A stretch of 44,802 nt of DNA. Origin: an uncultured Polaromonas sp. Its GTDB lineage: Bacteria; Pseudomonadota; Gammaproteobacteria; Burkholderiales; Burkholderiaceae_C. Both the position numbers and the translations under genes were made by a program. The DNA lies in the NCBI GenBank assembly GCA_937863225.1, contig CALMEI010000055.1:1-44802 (forward strand), in the 5' to 3' direction. Below, piece by piece: positions 1 through 7,514 of this stretch (positions are counted from its first letter, which is position 1; each line of letters opens with the position of its first letter). The notes beneath the pieces were generated by a model. It worked only from the letters and a program-made list of their open reading frames with translations, was not told the origin of the DNA and ran no database searches.

Positions 1-465
1 AGTAGCAAACCTGACACTTTTCGCGTTGATCGCGCTGCGACCATCAAAGCACCCGCTGACAAAATTTTCCCCTACATCAACGATCTGCACCAGTGGGACG
101 CATGGACACCCTATAACCGCGACCCAGCTATGAAGAAAACCTTTGGCGGTAGCGCGGCGGGCAAAGGGGCTACTTATGCATGGGAAGGGAACAAAGAGGT
201 TGGCAAAGGCGATATGGTGATCACCGAATCAAGCGCCCCCAACTTGGTGCGCATGGATTTGCATTTTGAAAAACCCTTTGAAGCCAATAATCAAGTTGAT
301 TTCAAATTGGTGGTTGAAGGCGACAGTACCAAAGTGACTTGGGGTATGGACGGCAAAAACAACCTGATTTCCAAAGTCATGGGTTTGTTCATCAACATGG
401 ACAACATGATTGGCAAAGATTTTCAAGTGGGTCTGAACCAACTCAAAGCAGTGGCTGAAAAATAA
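1..465 (+). CDS. SRPBCC-fold (polyketide cyclase/START-like) protein, 5' truncated
   Basis: The reading frame is open from base 1, so the true start lies outside the window; an internal ATG at 130 is not the likely start. Upstream codons read as RVDRAATIKAPADKIFPYI and then NDLHQWDAWTPY, the typical first strand and helix of SRPBCC lipid-binding-fold proteins. The rest alternates strands (KVTWGMDGKNN) and ends in a long C-terminal helix (DFQVGLNQLKAVAEK). Members bind hydrophobic ligands; no catalytic role can be assigned. It converges on the AHSA1-type gene that follows on the other strand, itself another SRPBCC protein. The family call is good; the substrate is unknown. Confidence 0.8.
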   Translation, partial: SSKPDTFRVDRAATIKAPADKIFPYINDLHQWDAWTPYNRDPAMKKTFGGSAAGKGATYAWEGNKEVGKGDMVITESSAPNLVRMDLHFEKPFEANNQVDFKLVVEGDSTKVTWGMDGKNNLISKVMGLFINMDNMIGKDFQVGLNQLKAVAEK

Positions 466-509
466 TGCTTTCTTAATGCTGCCTTGTGTGTGCAGACAAG
501 GTGAACGGC

Positions 510-1028
510 TCAAATCCCCTTTTTCACCATGGCCACCAACTGGTCCAGGGCGGCGCTCCAGCCGGCTTCAAAGCCCATGGTGTCGTGTTTCTGACAGCCT
601 TGTTCATCAGCGTGCAGGACTGTGGCACGGTAACGCGTGCCTTCAACACCATTGACCAAGTGCGGCGCCATTTCAACAATGGCGGTAAACATGAATTCGG
701 TTTGCGCGTCGTCATGGCAGGGGACGTTGGGTGGTGCCGGTCTGTAGCCGGGTAACAAGGCATTGGTCCAAACAATGCGCTCGTTTTTCACGGTCTCTAA
801 ATAACAGCCCGTACCGGGAAACTCTTGCCCTTCGGGGGATTGCATCACGGTGTACATTTTGCCGCCGGGTCGCACATCCACATCGGCATGAATGGTTTTC
901 CACGGCAATGGGCAAAACCACTGTTTGATTAAATCGGGTTCGGTCCATGCACGCCACACCAAATGCGGTGGGACATCGATTAAGCGCTCAAAAGTCAAAT
1001 CCAATTTGGGGTTGAGCTTGCTTGTCAT
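510..1028 (-). CDS. SRPBCC/AHSA1-domain protein
   Basis: A 172-residue protein of the Activator-of-Hsp90-ATPase-1-like SRPBCC group. The signature is near the N-terminus: FERLIDVPPHLVWRAWTEP, then IKQWFCPLPW, followed by RPGGKMYTVMQSPEG and the helical end GFEAGWSAALDQLVAMV. The start at 1028 is chosen because a purine-rich ribosome site (AAAGGAAAG) lies just upstream and the AHSA1 domain begins a few residues later; a longer frame to 1094 adds only a low-complexity lysine-rich stretch. The gene overlaps the 3' end of the ArsR gene by 41 bp. ArsR/AHSA1 pairs on one transcript are a common arrangement and imply control by that repressor. The ligand is unknown. Confidence 0.85.
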   Translation of the reverse strand: MTSKLNPKLDLTFERLIDVPPHLVWRAWTEPDLIKQWFCPLPWKTIHADVDVRPGGKMYTVMQSPEGQEFPGTGCYLETVKNERIVWTNALLPGYRPAPPNVPCHDDAQTEFMFTAIVEMAPHLVNGVEGTRYRATVLHADEQGCQKHDTMGFEAGWSAALDQLVAMVKKGI

Positions 1029-1572
1029 CGTCTTTCCTTTTGGTTTTTTTGGGCGTTTTTGGTGAGGCCTGTGATGCCTGGCGTGTTTCGGCATCTTGTT
1101 GGTCTTTTTGAGCCGTAGACGGCATATTTGCTGCCTGAGGTGCTATTAAATTTGTAGCTAAATCACTCTTGGCAAAATCCGCAGCGATTTCCTCTTTGCT
1201 TGACACTGCTGCTGCAGCAATGGCGGTTTCGGTGGTTTGCAAAGACTTTGCCACTTCAGCTAAACGGTCTACGCGTCCTTCCCAGACCTCCTTGTACTGT
1301 TCAATCCAAACGAGTGCTTGTTTGAGTTTGGCGCCGTTGAGCTTGCAGGGGCGTTGTTGTTTTTGGATGGTTTTGGTCAACAAGCCCGCTTTTTCCAAAA
1401 CTTTGATGTGTTTAGAGACGGCGGGTAAACTCATTTTGAAGGGCGCTGCCAAATCATTCACCGTCGCCTCACCTTGCGCTAATCGTTTGAGCATGGCACG
1501 TCGTGTCGGGTCTGACAAGGCAGCAAAAATAGCGCTCAGCGCGTCTTGTTTGGAAAGTGGTGGTGCGGGCAT
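988..1572 (-). CDS. ArsR-family transcriptional repressor with long repeat-derived tail
   Basis: Residues 1-110 form a standard ArsR winged helix: AIFAALSDPTRRAMLKRLAQ, then the recognition helix region SLPAVSKHIKVLEKAGLL and an end helix (WIEQYKEVWEGRVDRLAEV). It lacks obvious metal-binding cysteines, fitting the subgroup that sits beside AHSA1 genes rather than metal sensors. Such proteins usually stop near residue 110; this one runs on to 194 with an Ala/Lys/Gln-rich, probably disordered tail. Part of the tail (about residues 138-154) is encoded by a copy of the dispersed 49-bp repeat read backwards; the last 41 bp overlap the next gene. A palindrome upstream is the probable autoregulatory operator. 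Confidence 0.88.
   Translation of the reverse strand: MPAPPLSKQDALSAIFAALSDPTRRAMLKRLAQGEATVNDLAAPFKMSLPAVSKHIKVLEKAGLLTKTIQKQQRPCKLNGAKLKQALVWIEQYKEVWEGRVDRLAEVAKSLQTTETAIAAAAVSSKEEIAADFAKSDLATNLIAPQAANMPSTAQKDQQDAETRQASQASPKTPKKTKRKDDDKQAQPQIGFDF
1111..1159 (+). repeat. Dispersed 49-bp repeat, copy 1 (inside arsR-type gene)
   Basis: It matches the family in order and spacing (degenerate GGCTGTAG block, GGC, ATTTGCTGCCT, TGCTATTAAATTTGTAGCT). By eye about 73% identical to the copy at 9730. The host gene on the minus strand reads it as ATNLIAPQAANMPSTA. The TAG that the repeat normally shows in this frame is CAG here (1135-1137, Gln146). Confidence 0.8.
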
Positions 1573-1593
1573 GGCGCTTCTTTGTTGATTTAA

Positions 1594-1609
1594 TTAACCC
1601 TTGGGTTAA
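1594..1609. promoter_or_regulatory. Probable ArsR operator (palindrome)
   Basis: TTAACCC and GGGTTAA form a perfect 7-bp inverted repeat with a 2-nt centre, about 22 bp upstream of the ArsR start codon. Position and symmetry fit an autoregulatory ArsR site; binding itself is inferred. Confidence 0.6.
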
Positions 1610-1676
1610 ATGTAGCAAGAGCTGTTGCTTCTGTCAAATTCAATATATCAACTCAGAAAATGGCTTGACTGTACTT

Positions 1677-2564
1677 TCAATCAGCCTGATACACCCTTAA
1701 AAAGCGCGCAAAGCGTGGCTTTCCTGCTGGCGTGAGGTCTGTATAGGTGTAGGTCACCGTGCTGCCAATGGCGGGTGGGTGTTGGCGTTCATGGTCTGAT
1801 AAACCCGTACCCAGTTTGAAGCGAATGCCTTCTGGCGTTTTAACGGCGAGCGCACCCGTCATGCCGGCATATTTGCCTTTGCCAGTAATATGTGCAACGA
1901 CGGTGGCTTCGGCATCTTGTTGAGGTTTGAGTTTGAGCAACACATCACTGCGACCAGTTGTGTAGGGCGCTTGGGCCAAATGCAGCACCAAGCCTTCACC
2001 GCCGGCTTGGACCACCTCTTGCAGCTTGGCTTGCAATGTGGCTTGGTTGCTGGCTGTGAATTGCAGCACCGTTTGCAGTTGTGCAAAGTCAGCGGCTTGG
2101 ACGATGGTTCGCAAATGCACATAGCGTTGCTCAAACGATTTGCCAGTAAATGCGTGGGAAGCAGGTAACTCAAACACCATGTAGTTGACTTGCTGCCATT
2201 CGCTATCAATCGGCTGTGCTTTGCGTACGATGCCCGAGAGTTTGTCAAACGCACCGCGCGCCAACCACAGTTCGCCATCCAGAGCAGTTTTGGGTAATTT
2301 GTCGGTAAACCATTGGGGCGCTGCTATGGCTTTGCCGCTGCGAAAGCGCAATTGCTTGCCATCCCACAGTGCACGCACGCCATCTAATTTTTCGCTGATC
2401 AGGTAACCTGTTGGGTCAATGCCTTTGGGTGCATTTTTTGCCAGCAGCACATCATCTGTCGCTTTGGCATGGGTTTTGGCGAACATGTCGCCAGCAAAGG
2501 TTGACCCGACAAAGAGAGATACAAGTTGCGCGTTAAATTTGCGGCGATAGATTGAAGCCGGCAT
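1677..2564 (-). CDS. ATP-dependent DNA ligase with export signal (LigE-like)
   Basis: A 295-residue minimal ATP-dependent DNA ligase. Adenylation motif I is SEKLDGVRALWDG (Lys is the AMP acceptor), motif III ALDGELWL, motif IV GGEGLVLH and motif V DVLLKLKP; an OB-fold follows with GKGKYAGMTGAL and the C-terminal FARFLRVY. The N-terminus (MPASIYRRKFNAQLVSLF, then VGSTFAGDMFA) looks like a signal peptide, as in the LigE group of periplasmic ligases, so it may join nicked DNA outside the cytoplasm. The start at 2564 is chosen because its ATG overlaps the TGA of the upstream gene (TGATG), suggesting translational coupling; an in-frame start at 2579 would add five residues. Confidence 0.85.
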   Translation of the reverse strand: MPASIYRRKFNAQLVSLFVGSTFAGDMFAKTHAKATDDVLLAKNAPKGIDPTGYLISEKLDGVRALWDGKQLRFRSGKAIAAPQWFTDKLPKTALDGELWLARGAFDKLSGIVRKAQPIDSEWQQVNYMVFELPASHAFTGKSFEQRYVHLRTIVQAADFAQLQTVLQFTASNQATLQAKLQEVVQAGGEGLVLHLAQAPYTTGRSDVLLKLKPQQDAEATVVAHITGKGKYAGMTGALAVKTPEGIRFKLGTGLSDHERQHPPAIGSTVTYTYTDLTPAGKPRFARFLRVYQAD

Positions 2565-3406
2565 CACTGTGAATTCCAAAGCATGGACCGCATCGAAATG
2601 GAACCCATGTCAATGCTGTCATTGAAGGTTCGACATTCGTCTTTGCTGTCCACGGCGCCTGCTGCATACAACAGGGGTAAATAGTGGTCGTGGGTGGGGT
2701 GTGCTTGGGTGGCGATTGAACCCAGCTTCAAAAATTCTGCCAGCGCTGCATGGTTTTTGTCCGCAACATGTTTGGCGGTAATGGCGTCGAACTCCAGCGC
2801 CCAATCGTAAGGCTTGTCATGCCTGTTGCGATCTAATGTGCGCAGGTTGTGCACGATGTTGCCGCTGCCCACGATCAATACGCCTTGGTGTCGCAGTTGC
2901 TGCAATTGCTGCCCCAGTTGAAAATGTTCGATCGGTGCACGGCTGTAATCCATGCTCAGTTGCAACACTGGAATATTGGCCTGCGGAAACATGGGTTTGA
3001 GCACAGACCATGCGCCGTGGTCTAAACCCCAGTGTTCTAAATCCAGTTCCAAAAATCCTTTTGGAATCGGTGATACCAGCAATCGACTCAACTCTTGTGC
3101 CACTTTGGGTGCACCAGGTGCAGGGTATTGTTGGTCAAACAGGGCTTGCGGAAAGCCACCAAAATCGTGAATTGTTTTAGGCTTTTCCATACCTGTGAGC
3201 CACCAGCCACGGGTGATCCAATGGGCAGAGATGCACAAAATGAGGTTTGGCAGCGGATATTTCTTGCCATCACCAAATTCTTGGCCTAAAGCTTGCCACT
3301 GGCGGCGATAAGAATTGTCTTCTATCGCGTTCATGGGCGAGCCATGTCCTAGAAAAAGAACCGGCATTTTGGGTGAAGGTGTTAAATTGTGTAGATTTTT
3401 AGGCAT
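2564..3406 (-). CDS. ygiD: Class III extradiol dioxygenase, YgiD/4,5-DOPA type
   Basis: A 280-residue protein of the YgiD family, which opens catechol-type rings (E. coli YgiD acts on L-DOPA) using one bound metal. Visible metal-site and family motifs are VLFLGHGSPMNAIEDN near residue 20, CISAHWITRG near 60, LDHGAWSVLKPMFPQA around 130, VGSGNIVHNLR near 180 and HPTHDHYLPLLYAAGA near 235. Length equals the family norm. It overlaps the DNA ligase start and diverges from phaZ, sharing a 123-bp intergenic region. The in vivo substrate here is unknown. Confidence 0.87.
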   Translation of the reverse strand: MPKNLHNLTPSPKMPVLFLGHGSPMNAIEDNSYRRQWQALGQEFGDGKKYPLPNLILCISAHWITRGWWLTGMEKPKTIHDFGGFPQALFDQQYPAPGAPKVAQELSRLLVSPIPKGFLELDLEHWGLDHGAWSVLKPMFPQANIPVLQLSMDYSRAPIEHFQLGQQLQQLRHQGVLIVGSGNIVHNLRTLDRNRHDKPYDWALEFDAITAKHVADKNHAALAEFLKLGSIATQAHPTHDHYLPLLYAAGAVDSKDECRTFNDSIDMGSISMRSMLWNSQ

Positions 3407-3468
3407 AGTTTTTCAGGATTATGACGATTATCACGAAATTGGGGTTTTCACTCCAGACTAAATCAAAA

Positions 3469-3497
3469 TTTTGAGTTATATTGCACTGCAACATAAT
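3469..3497 (+). promoter_or_regulatory. Candidate phaZ promoter with inverted repeat between -35 and -10
   Basis: TTTTGA (3469-3474) and CATAAT (3492-3497) are 17 bp apart and lie upstream of phaZ. The spacer holds TTGCA, C, TGCAA (3481-3491), an inverted repeat placed where a repressor would block RNA polymerase. TGC-rich sites of this sort are reported for the PHB regulator PhaR; that link is inference. Confidence 0.45.
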
Positions 3498-3529
3498 TAT
3501 TTTTGTTAACTATAAAGGTTTCAAACGCC

Positions 3530-4960
3530 ATGCTTTACCAACTTTATGAAACACAACGCTCACTGATGGAGCCGTTTGTCGATTTTGCCAAGGCATCGTC
3601 CAAAGTTTTGGGCAACCCCAAATCGCCATTCAGTCAAAACCCCATCATGCAGCGCCTGTCTGCAGGCTACGATTTGATGTACCGCTTGGGCAAAGACTAT
3701 GTCAAACCAGAATTTGGTATCACGACCGTCGAAATGGGTGAGGTTGAAATTTCGATCAATGAACGCATCGAAATGAAAAAGCCATTTTGCGATTTGATTC
3801 GCTTTAAGCGTTTCACCGATGATGTGGCCACCTTACAAAGTCTTAAAAATCAACCCGCAGTATTGATTGTGGCACCCTTGTCAGGTCACTACGCCACCTT
3901 GTTGCGCGACACCGTGCGCACCATGTTGAAGGACCACAAGGTTTACATAACCGATTGGAAAAACGCGCGCACAGTGCCTTTGTCAGAGGGTGAATTTCAC
4001 TTGCACGACTATGTGCACTATGTGCAAGACTTTATTCGGCATTTGCAAGCCCAATACGGCAATTGTCACGTGATGAGTGTGTGCCAACCCACAGTGCCGG
4101 TTTTGGCAGCGGTGTCATTAATGGCTTCGCGCGGTGAGACCACGCCCTTGTCCATGGTGATGATGGGTGGCCCGATTGACGCCACATTGTCACCCACCGC
4201 AGTGAACAATTTGGCCATGAACAAACCACTGTCATGGTTTGAAAGCCATGTGATTTACCGTGTGCCCAATAACTTTGAAGGCGCCGGTCGCAAGGTTTAC
4301 CCAGGCTTTTTACAGCACAGCGGCTTTGTGGCGATGAACCCACAAAACCACCAAAATAGCCATTTCGATTATTTCAATGATTTGATCAAAGGCGACAATT
4401 CCAGCGCCGAATCACACCGCAAGTTTTACGACGAGTACAACGCCGTGCTTGACATGGATGCCGATTACTATTTGGAAACCATCGCCACCGTTTTCCAAGA
4501 GTTTAAATTGGTCAAAGGCACTTGGGATGTACAAAACCTTGCTGGCAAGCCAGAGCGCGTAAAACCACAAGACATCACAACCTCAGCACTCTTGACCGTT
4601 GAAGGCGAGTTAGACGACATTTCTGGCTCAGGCCAAACCAAAGCGGCGCATGGTTTGTGTACAGGCATTCCAAAATCCAATCAAGAACACTTTGAAGCCG
4701 AAGGCGCAGGCCACTATGGCATCTTTAGCGGCAGACGTTGGCGCGAGTATGTGTACCCCGTGGTGCAAGCGTTTATTGCCAAGCATAACGTGCAATCTGC
4801 TAATGGGGTGTTAGCCAAATCCAAGGCTAAGCCAAAAGCTGTAACCAAAGCTGCGCCAAAGGCATTACCTAAAACAGCTCCGAAAGCAGCTATTTCAACG
4901 CAAAAAACCAAAACAAAAAAAGCTTTGCCTCTAAAAACCACTGCCAAGAAGAGCAAATAA
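3530..4960 (+). CDS. phaZ: Intracellular polyhydroxybutyrate depolymerase
   Basis: A 476-residue protein of the PhaZ (i-PHB depolymerase) family, which hydrolyses stored PHB granules. The start MLYQLYETQRSLMEPFVDFA is typical. The nucleophile elbow reads VMSVCQPTVPVLAA with Cys about residue 185, the cysteine variant of the lipase box known in this family; PLSGHYATLLRDTV and ITDWKNAR are further conserved stretches and a late His lies in GAGHYGIFSGRRWRE. The start at 3530 is preceded by AAAGG at suitable distance. The last ~45 residues form a Lys/Ala/Pro-rich tail (repeated KAAPKA units) beyond the hydrolase domain, resembling tails that bind granules or nucleic acid; its role is a guess. A strong terminator follows. 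Confidence 0.92.
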   Translation: MLYQLYETQRSLMEPFVDFAKASSKVLGNPKSPFSQNPIMQRLSAGYDLMYRLGKDYVKPEFGITTVEMGEVEISINERIEMKKPFCDLIRFKRFTDDVATLQSLKNQPAVLIVAPLSGHYATLLRDTVRTMLKDHKVYITDWKNARTVPLSEGEFHLHDYVHYVQDFIRHLQAQYGNCHVMSVCQPTVPVLAAVSLMASRGETTPLSMVMMGGPIDATLSPTAVNNLAMNKPLSWFESHVIYRVPNNFEGAGRKVYPGFLQHSGFVAMNPQNHQNSHFDYFNDLIKGDNSSAESHRKFYDEYNAVLDMDADYYLETIATVFQEFKLVKGTWDVQNLAGKPERVKPQDITTSALLTVEGELDDISGSGQTKAAHGLCTGIPKSNQEHFEAEGAGHYGIFSGRRWREYVYPVVQAFIAKHNVQSANGVLAKSKAKPKAVTKAAPKALPKTAPKAAISTQKTKTKKALPLKTTAKKSK

Positions 4961-4994
4961 TCAGCGCATAAGTTGCGCACTGTAAAGTACGCAT

Positions 4995-5032
4995 AAGCAA
5001 CACAATTTGATCAGTTGTGTTGCTTTTTTTTT
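4995..5032 (+). terminator. Rho-independent terminator after phaZ
   Basis: A perfect 11-bp stem (AAGCAACACAA, TTGTGTTGCTT) with a 9-nt loop, followed by a T run to 5032. The T run serves the plus strand only, so it ends phaZ; it runs into the stop codon of the opposing anti-sigma gene. Confidence 0.85.
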
Positions 5033-5858
5033 ACAGCTGCTGATACACAGATTGAGCGAGTTTAAGTAAGGTTACTTCGGGCACTGGTCCCGTCAGTGCA
5101 TACCCAAAGCCTTGATCGACCCAATAAAAACTGGGTACATTGGCATGTGGCATAAATTGAAAGCTCGTTTCATTTTGCTGTAGTTTATTGGATGGTTTCT
5201 CTAGTGCACCCATATAAAGGGTAATGCGCAACCCCTTTGCATCTTGGTACATGAATTGTGCACGGGCACCTGCTTCGCCGGGTAAAAGTCTGCCACCAAC
5301 TAATTCGAATCCCAACGCCGTGATGTTTGGCACTTTAAGCGGTTTATCCAGCCGTTTGCTCAACCATTGCACCAAATGTGCTTGCTCTGCCGCGCTCACT
5401 TCAACAGGGTGACGCATTTCAGGTGTGTAAATGCCATAAGCCAAGCTGGCTTGTTTGACAAAACTTTGCGTGATTTGTGTTTTAGCTACGATTGACTGAT
5501 TAGACCCTTGGTTACGCCAAATGGTGTTTGAAAACCAACCGATGCTGAATGTCAACACCACGCTCGCAGCCACACCGCCCCAACGCCACCATTGATCGAC
5601 TGAATGTTGTGCAGCATTTGTTTGCTGAGCTGCTTGGGTCAAAACATTGGGTATGGCTTCGCCCAAAATTTCAGTATGCAGTTGTTGAATGCTTTGGCGT
5701 TGCAGTGACCATTTTTCAACCAATATCTGTGCAGCAGTGTCTTTCGCAAGACGCGCATGCAGTTGCGCCTCCTGCTCTGCAGACAGTTGTCCATCCACCA
5801 GCGAGTGGATTTCTTCTTCCGTGAGTTTAGATGAATTGAGTGTTTCCATTGTTGGCAT
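5031..5858 (-). CDS. Anti-sigma factor (membrane-anchored), partner of the adjacent ECF sigma
   Basis: A 275-residue protein with an N-terminal anti-sigma-type helix bundle (LTEEEIHSLVDGQLSAEQEA, then ARLAKDTAAQ), one transmembrane segment near residues 93-112 (GGVAASVVLTFSIGWFSN) and a C-terminal extracytoplasmic domain. No HxxxCxxC zinc motif is visible in the N-terminal domain. The domain after the membrane ends with PSFYWVDQGFGYALTG, a pattern seen in anti-sigma proteins of this type. It lies 2 bp after the sigma gene on the same strand, so the two are almost certainly co-translated. A second ATG at 5849 is an alternative start. The signal it senses is unknown. Confidence 0.85.
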   Translation of the reverse strand: MPTMETLNSSKLTEEEIHSLVDGQLSAEQEAQLHARLAKDTAAQILVEKWSLQRQSIQQLHTEILGEAIPNVLTQAAQQTNAAQHSVDQWWRWGGVAASVVLTFSIGWFSNTIWRNQGSNQSIVAKTQITQSFVKQASLAYGIYTPEMRHPVEVSAAEQAHLVQWLSKRLDKPLKVPNITALGFELVGGRLLPGEAGARAQFMYQDAKGLRITLYMGALEKPSNKLQQNETSFQFMPHANVPSFYWVDQGFGYALTGPVPEVTLLKLAQSVYQQL

Positions 5859-5860
5859 AT

Positions 5861-6415
5861 TTATTTGAGGCGTCGCAGCAAAGTCGGTGAGTGATCTGAC
5901 TCAGTCTGAGCGGATATGCTTGATCCATGACCTGTTGAAGCAGGGGCCTCGAGTAATTGTTGCAATCTTGCGCGCGCACGTGAAAGGCGAGACATGACTG
6001 TACCAATTGGTATCTTGGCTATCTTGGCAACTTCTTCGTATGTTAAATTTTCCAGGCCCACCAGCAACAATACTGCACGTTGGTCAGCTGGTAGACGCTG
6101 TAAGCAACGCTCTAAATCTAATAATTGTGTGTGTTGGTTTTCTGGTGCAATCAGTTCATTCGCTACATCGTCAAGACTGACAATGCTTTTGCGCATTTGT
6201 GAACTGCTTCGTCTGATGTCATCAATAAATAAGTTGTGCATGATTGAAAACAACCAAGCACGTGAATGGGTACCCATGGTCCACAAACGCCATTTGGAAC
6301 ATGCGCGTTCCAATGTATCTTGCACCAAATCATCGGCTGCCCAGCTATCCCCAGTCAGCACGCGAGCATAGCGTCGCAGGCTGGGAATTTGGGCAATGAT
6401 GTCAGTACTTTTCAT
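5861..6415 (-). CDS. ECF-family RNA polymerase sigma factor
   Basis: A 184-residue sigma-70-family ECF protein. Region 2 reads SLRRYARVLTGDSWAADDLV, then QDTLERACSKW and RAWLFSIMHNLFIDDIRR; region 4 reads RLPADQRAVLLLVGLENLTY followed by EEVAKIAKIPIGTVMSRLSR, the helix-turn-helix that binds the -35 element. Region 3 is absent, as expected for ECF sigmas. It sits between a COG4315 lipoprotein gene upstream and its anti-sigma gene downstream, an arrangement common in Proteobacteria and often tied to oxidative or membrane stress. An ECF-like promoter upstream of the lipoprotein suggests autoregulation. Confidence 0.93.
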   Translation of the reverse strand: MKSTDIIAQIPSLRRYARVLTGDSWAADDLVQDTLERACSKWRLWTMGTHSRAWLFSIMHNLFIDDIRRSSSQMRKSIVSLDDVANELIAPENQHTQLLDLERCLQRLPADQRAVLLLVGLENLTYEEVAKIAKIPIGTVMSRLSRARARLQQLLEAPASTGHGSSISAQTESDHSPTLLRRLK

Positions 6416-6454
6416 GCAAGCATCATCAAGGTTGCATGGGTATGCATTGCAAAA

Positions 6455-6829
6455 TTAGGGTTTAGCGGTATGCCAAACGCCTTGAACACCCTCACCAGTT
6501 TTGTCACCAGCTTTGGTATCTTTGATCCAAAAATACAAGGGTTTGCCTTTTAGTGCCCATTGTTTTTTGCCATCGTCGCGCGTGATGACTGTGTAAGCAC
6601 CACTGGCTTTGTCAGCGTCTGTAGCCATCAAAGGTGGCCAGTTGATGGCGCATTGACCATTGCAGACGGATTTGCCACTGCCAGTGGCATCTCTGTCAAA
6701 GGTGTACAGGGTCATGCCGTTAGCGCCAACCAACACGCCATTGGCCTCTTTGGCCGGCGAGCTGCTGGACATCGAAGCGCAACCACCTAAGATGGCGAAA
6801 GATAAGGTAAGTACAGGTAAAAGTTTCAT
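6455..6829 (-). CDS. COG4315 lipoprotein (Yx(F/W/Y)xxD repeat family)
   Basis: A 124-residue secreted protein with a lipobox at AILGGC (Cys17), so probably an outer-membrane or periplasmic lipoprotein. Two copies of the family unit are visible: GMTLYTFDRDATGSGKSVC near residue 38 and GKPLYFWIKDTKAGD near residue 95. The pair of Cys in SVCNGQCAINWPP is typical. Function in this family is not established. It is first in an operon with the ECF sigma factor 40 bp downstream and is probably that sigma factor's main target. A paralogue lies at 9320-9694. Confidence 0.85.
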   Translation of the reverse strand: MKLLPVLTLSFAILGGCASMSSSSPAKEANGVLVGANGMTLYTFDRDATGSGKSVCNGQCAINWPPLMATDADKASGAYTVITRDDGKKQWALKGKPLYFWIKDTKAGDKTGEGVQGVWHTAKP

Positions 6830-6874
6830 GGGTTCTCCAGTTTATTTGACTAAGCAGAAAGGTCTGCAACTGGA

Positions 6875-6902
6875 TAAACGTAAAGCGCGGGTCGTTTATT
6901 CC
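6875..6902 (-). promoter_or_regulatory. Candidate ECF sigma-dependent promoter
   Basis: Read on the minus strand, GGAATA (6902-6897) and CGTTTA (6880-6875) are 16 bp apart, a typical ECF -35 (GGAA-type) and -10 (CGTT-type) pair, about 45 bp upstream of the COG4315 lipoprotein start. It would drive the lipoprotein-sigma-anti-sigma operon. Inferred from sequence only. Confidence 0.5.
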
Positions 6903-6920
6903 ATACCTACTCAAAAATAA

Positions 6921-7457
6921 TTATTTGCTGCGGGTTTTCATGGCCCGCTCCACTTCACGTTTGCCTTCGCGGTCTTTGATGGTGTCGCGTTTGTCGTGTT
7001 CGGCTTTGCCTTTGGCCAGTGCAATTTCGCATTTCACTTTGCCGCCTTTCCAATGCATGTTGACCGGCACCAAGGTGTAGCCTTTTTGTTCCACCTTGCC
7101 AATTAATTTGTCAATTTCTTCGCGGTGCAACAATAATTTTTTGGTGCGCACGTTGTCCGGGTTGACGTGAGTGGAGGCTGTGTGCATCGGGTTGATTTGG
7201 CAGCCAATTAAATACAGCTCGCCGTTGCGAATCACCACATAGCCATCGGTCAGTTGCACTTTGCCAGCGCGCAATGACTTCACTTCCCAGCCCTCTAGCA
7301 CCATGCCGCATTCAAAACGCTCTTCAAAAAAATAATTGAAAGCGGCTTTTTTGTTATCGGCAATCCGTGTTTGCACCGGTTTGGCATCTGACTTGGCTTT
7401 GGCCGCAATCGGCTTGGGTCTGGTCGGAGGTGAAACGGGTGAGGAAGTTTTGGCCAT
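6921..7457 (-). CDS. smpB: SsrA-binding protein SmpB
   Basis: A 178-residue SmpB, the partner of tmRNA in rescuing stalled ribosomes. After a 25-residue Pro/Lys-rich extension the core begins [20 protein letters not shown], followed by [19 protein letters not shown], the RNA-binding GCQINPM region, and the basic C-terminal tail [19 protein letters not shown] that enters the mRNA channel. The start at 7457 (MAKTSS) fits the family; the frame to 7628 would run into the divergent ratA gene. It diverges from ratA, the usual neighbour in Burkholderiales. No ssrA gene was seen in the window. Confidence 0.95.
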   Translation of the reverse strand: MAKTSSPVSPPTRPKPIAAKAKSDAKPVQTRIADNKKAAFNYFFEERFECGMVLEGWEVKSLRAGKVQLTDGYVVIRNGELYLIGCQINPMHTASTHVNPDNVRTKKLLLHREEIDKLIGKVEQKGYTLVPVNMHWKGGKVKCEIALAKGKAEHDKRDTIKDREGKREVERAMKTRSK

Positions 7458-7514
7458 GTCGATAAGGTAACGAAAATACTTGCGATAATTCAATTCATTC
7501 AACTCGCATTGTCC

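Noticed and set aside
4807-4957. Repeated Lys/Ala/Pro codons at the end of phaZ, considered as a tandem repeat or frameshift artefact
   Set aside because: Units are irregular, the frame is continuous to a normal stop and terminator, and basic Ala/Lys tails are known on PHB-related proteins.
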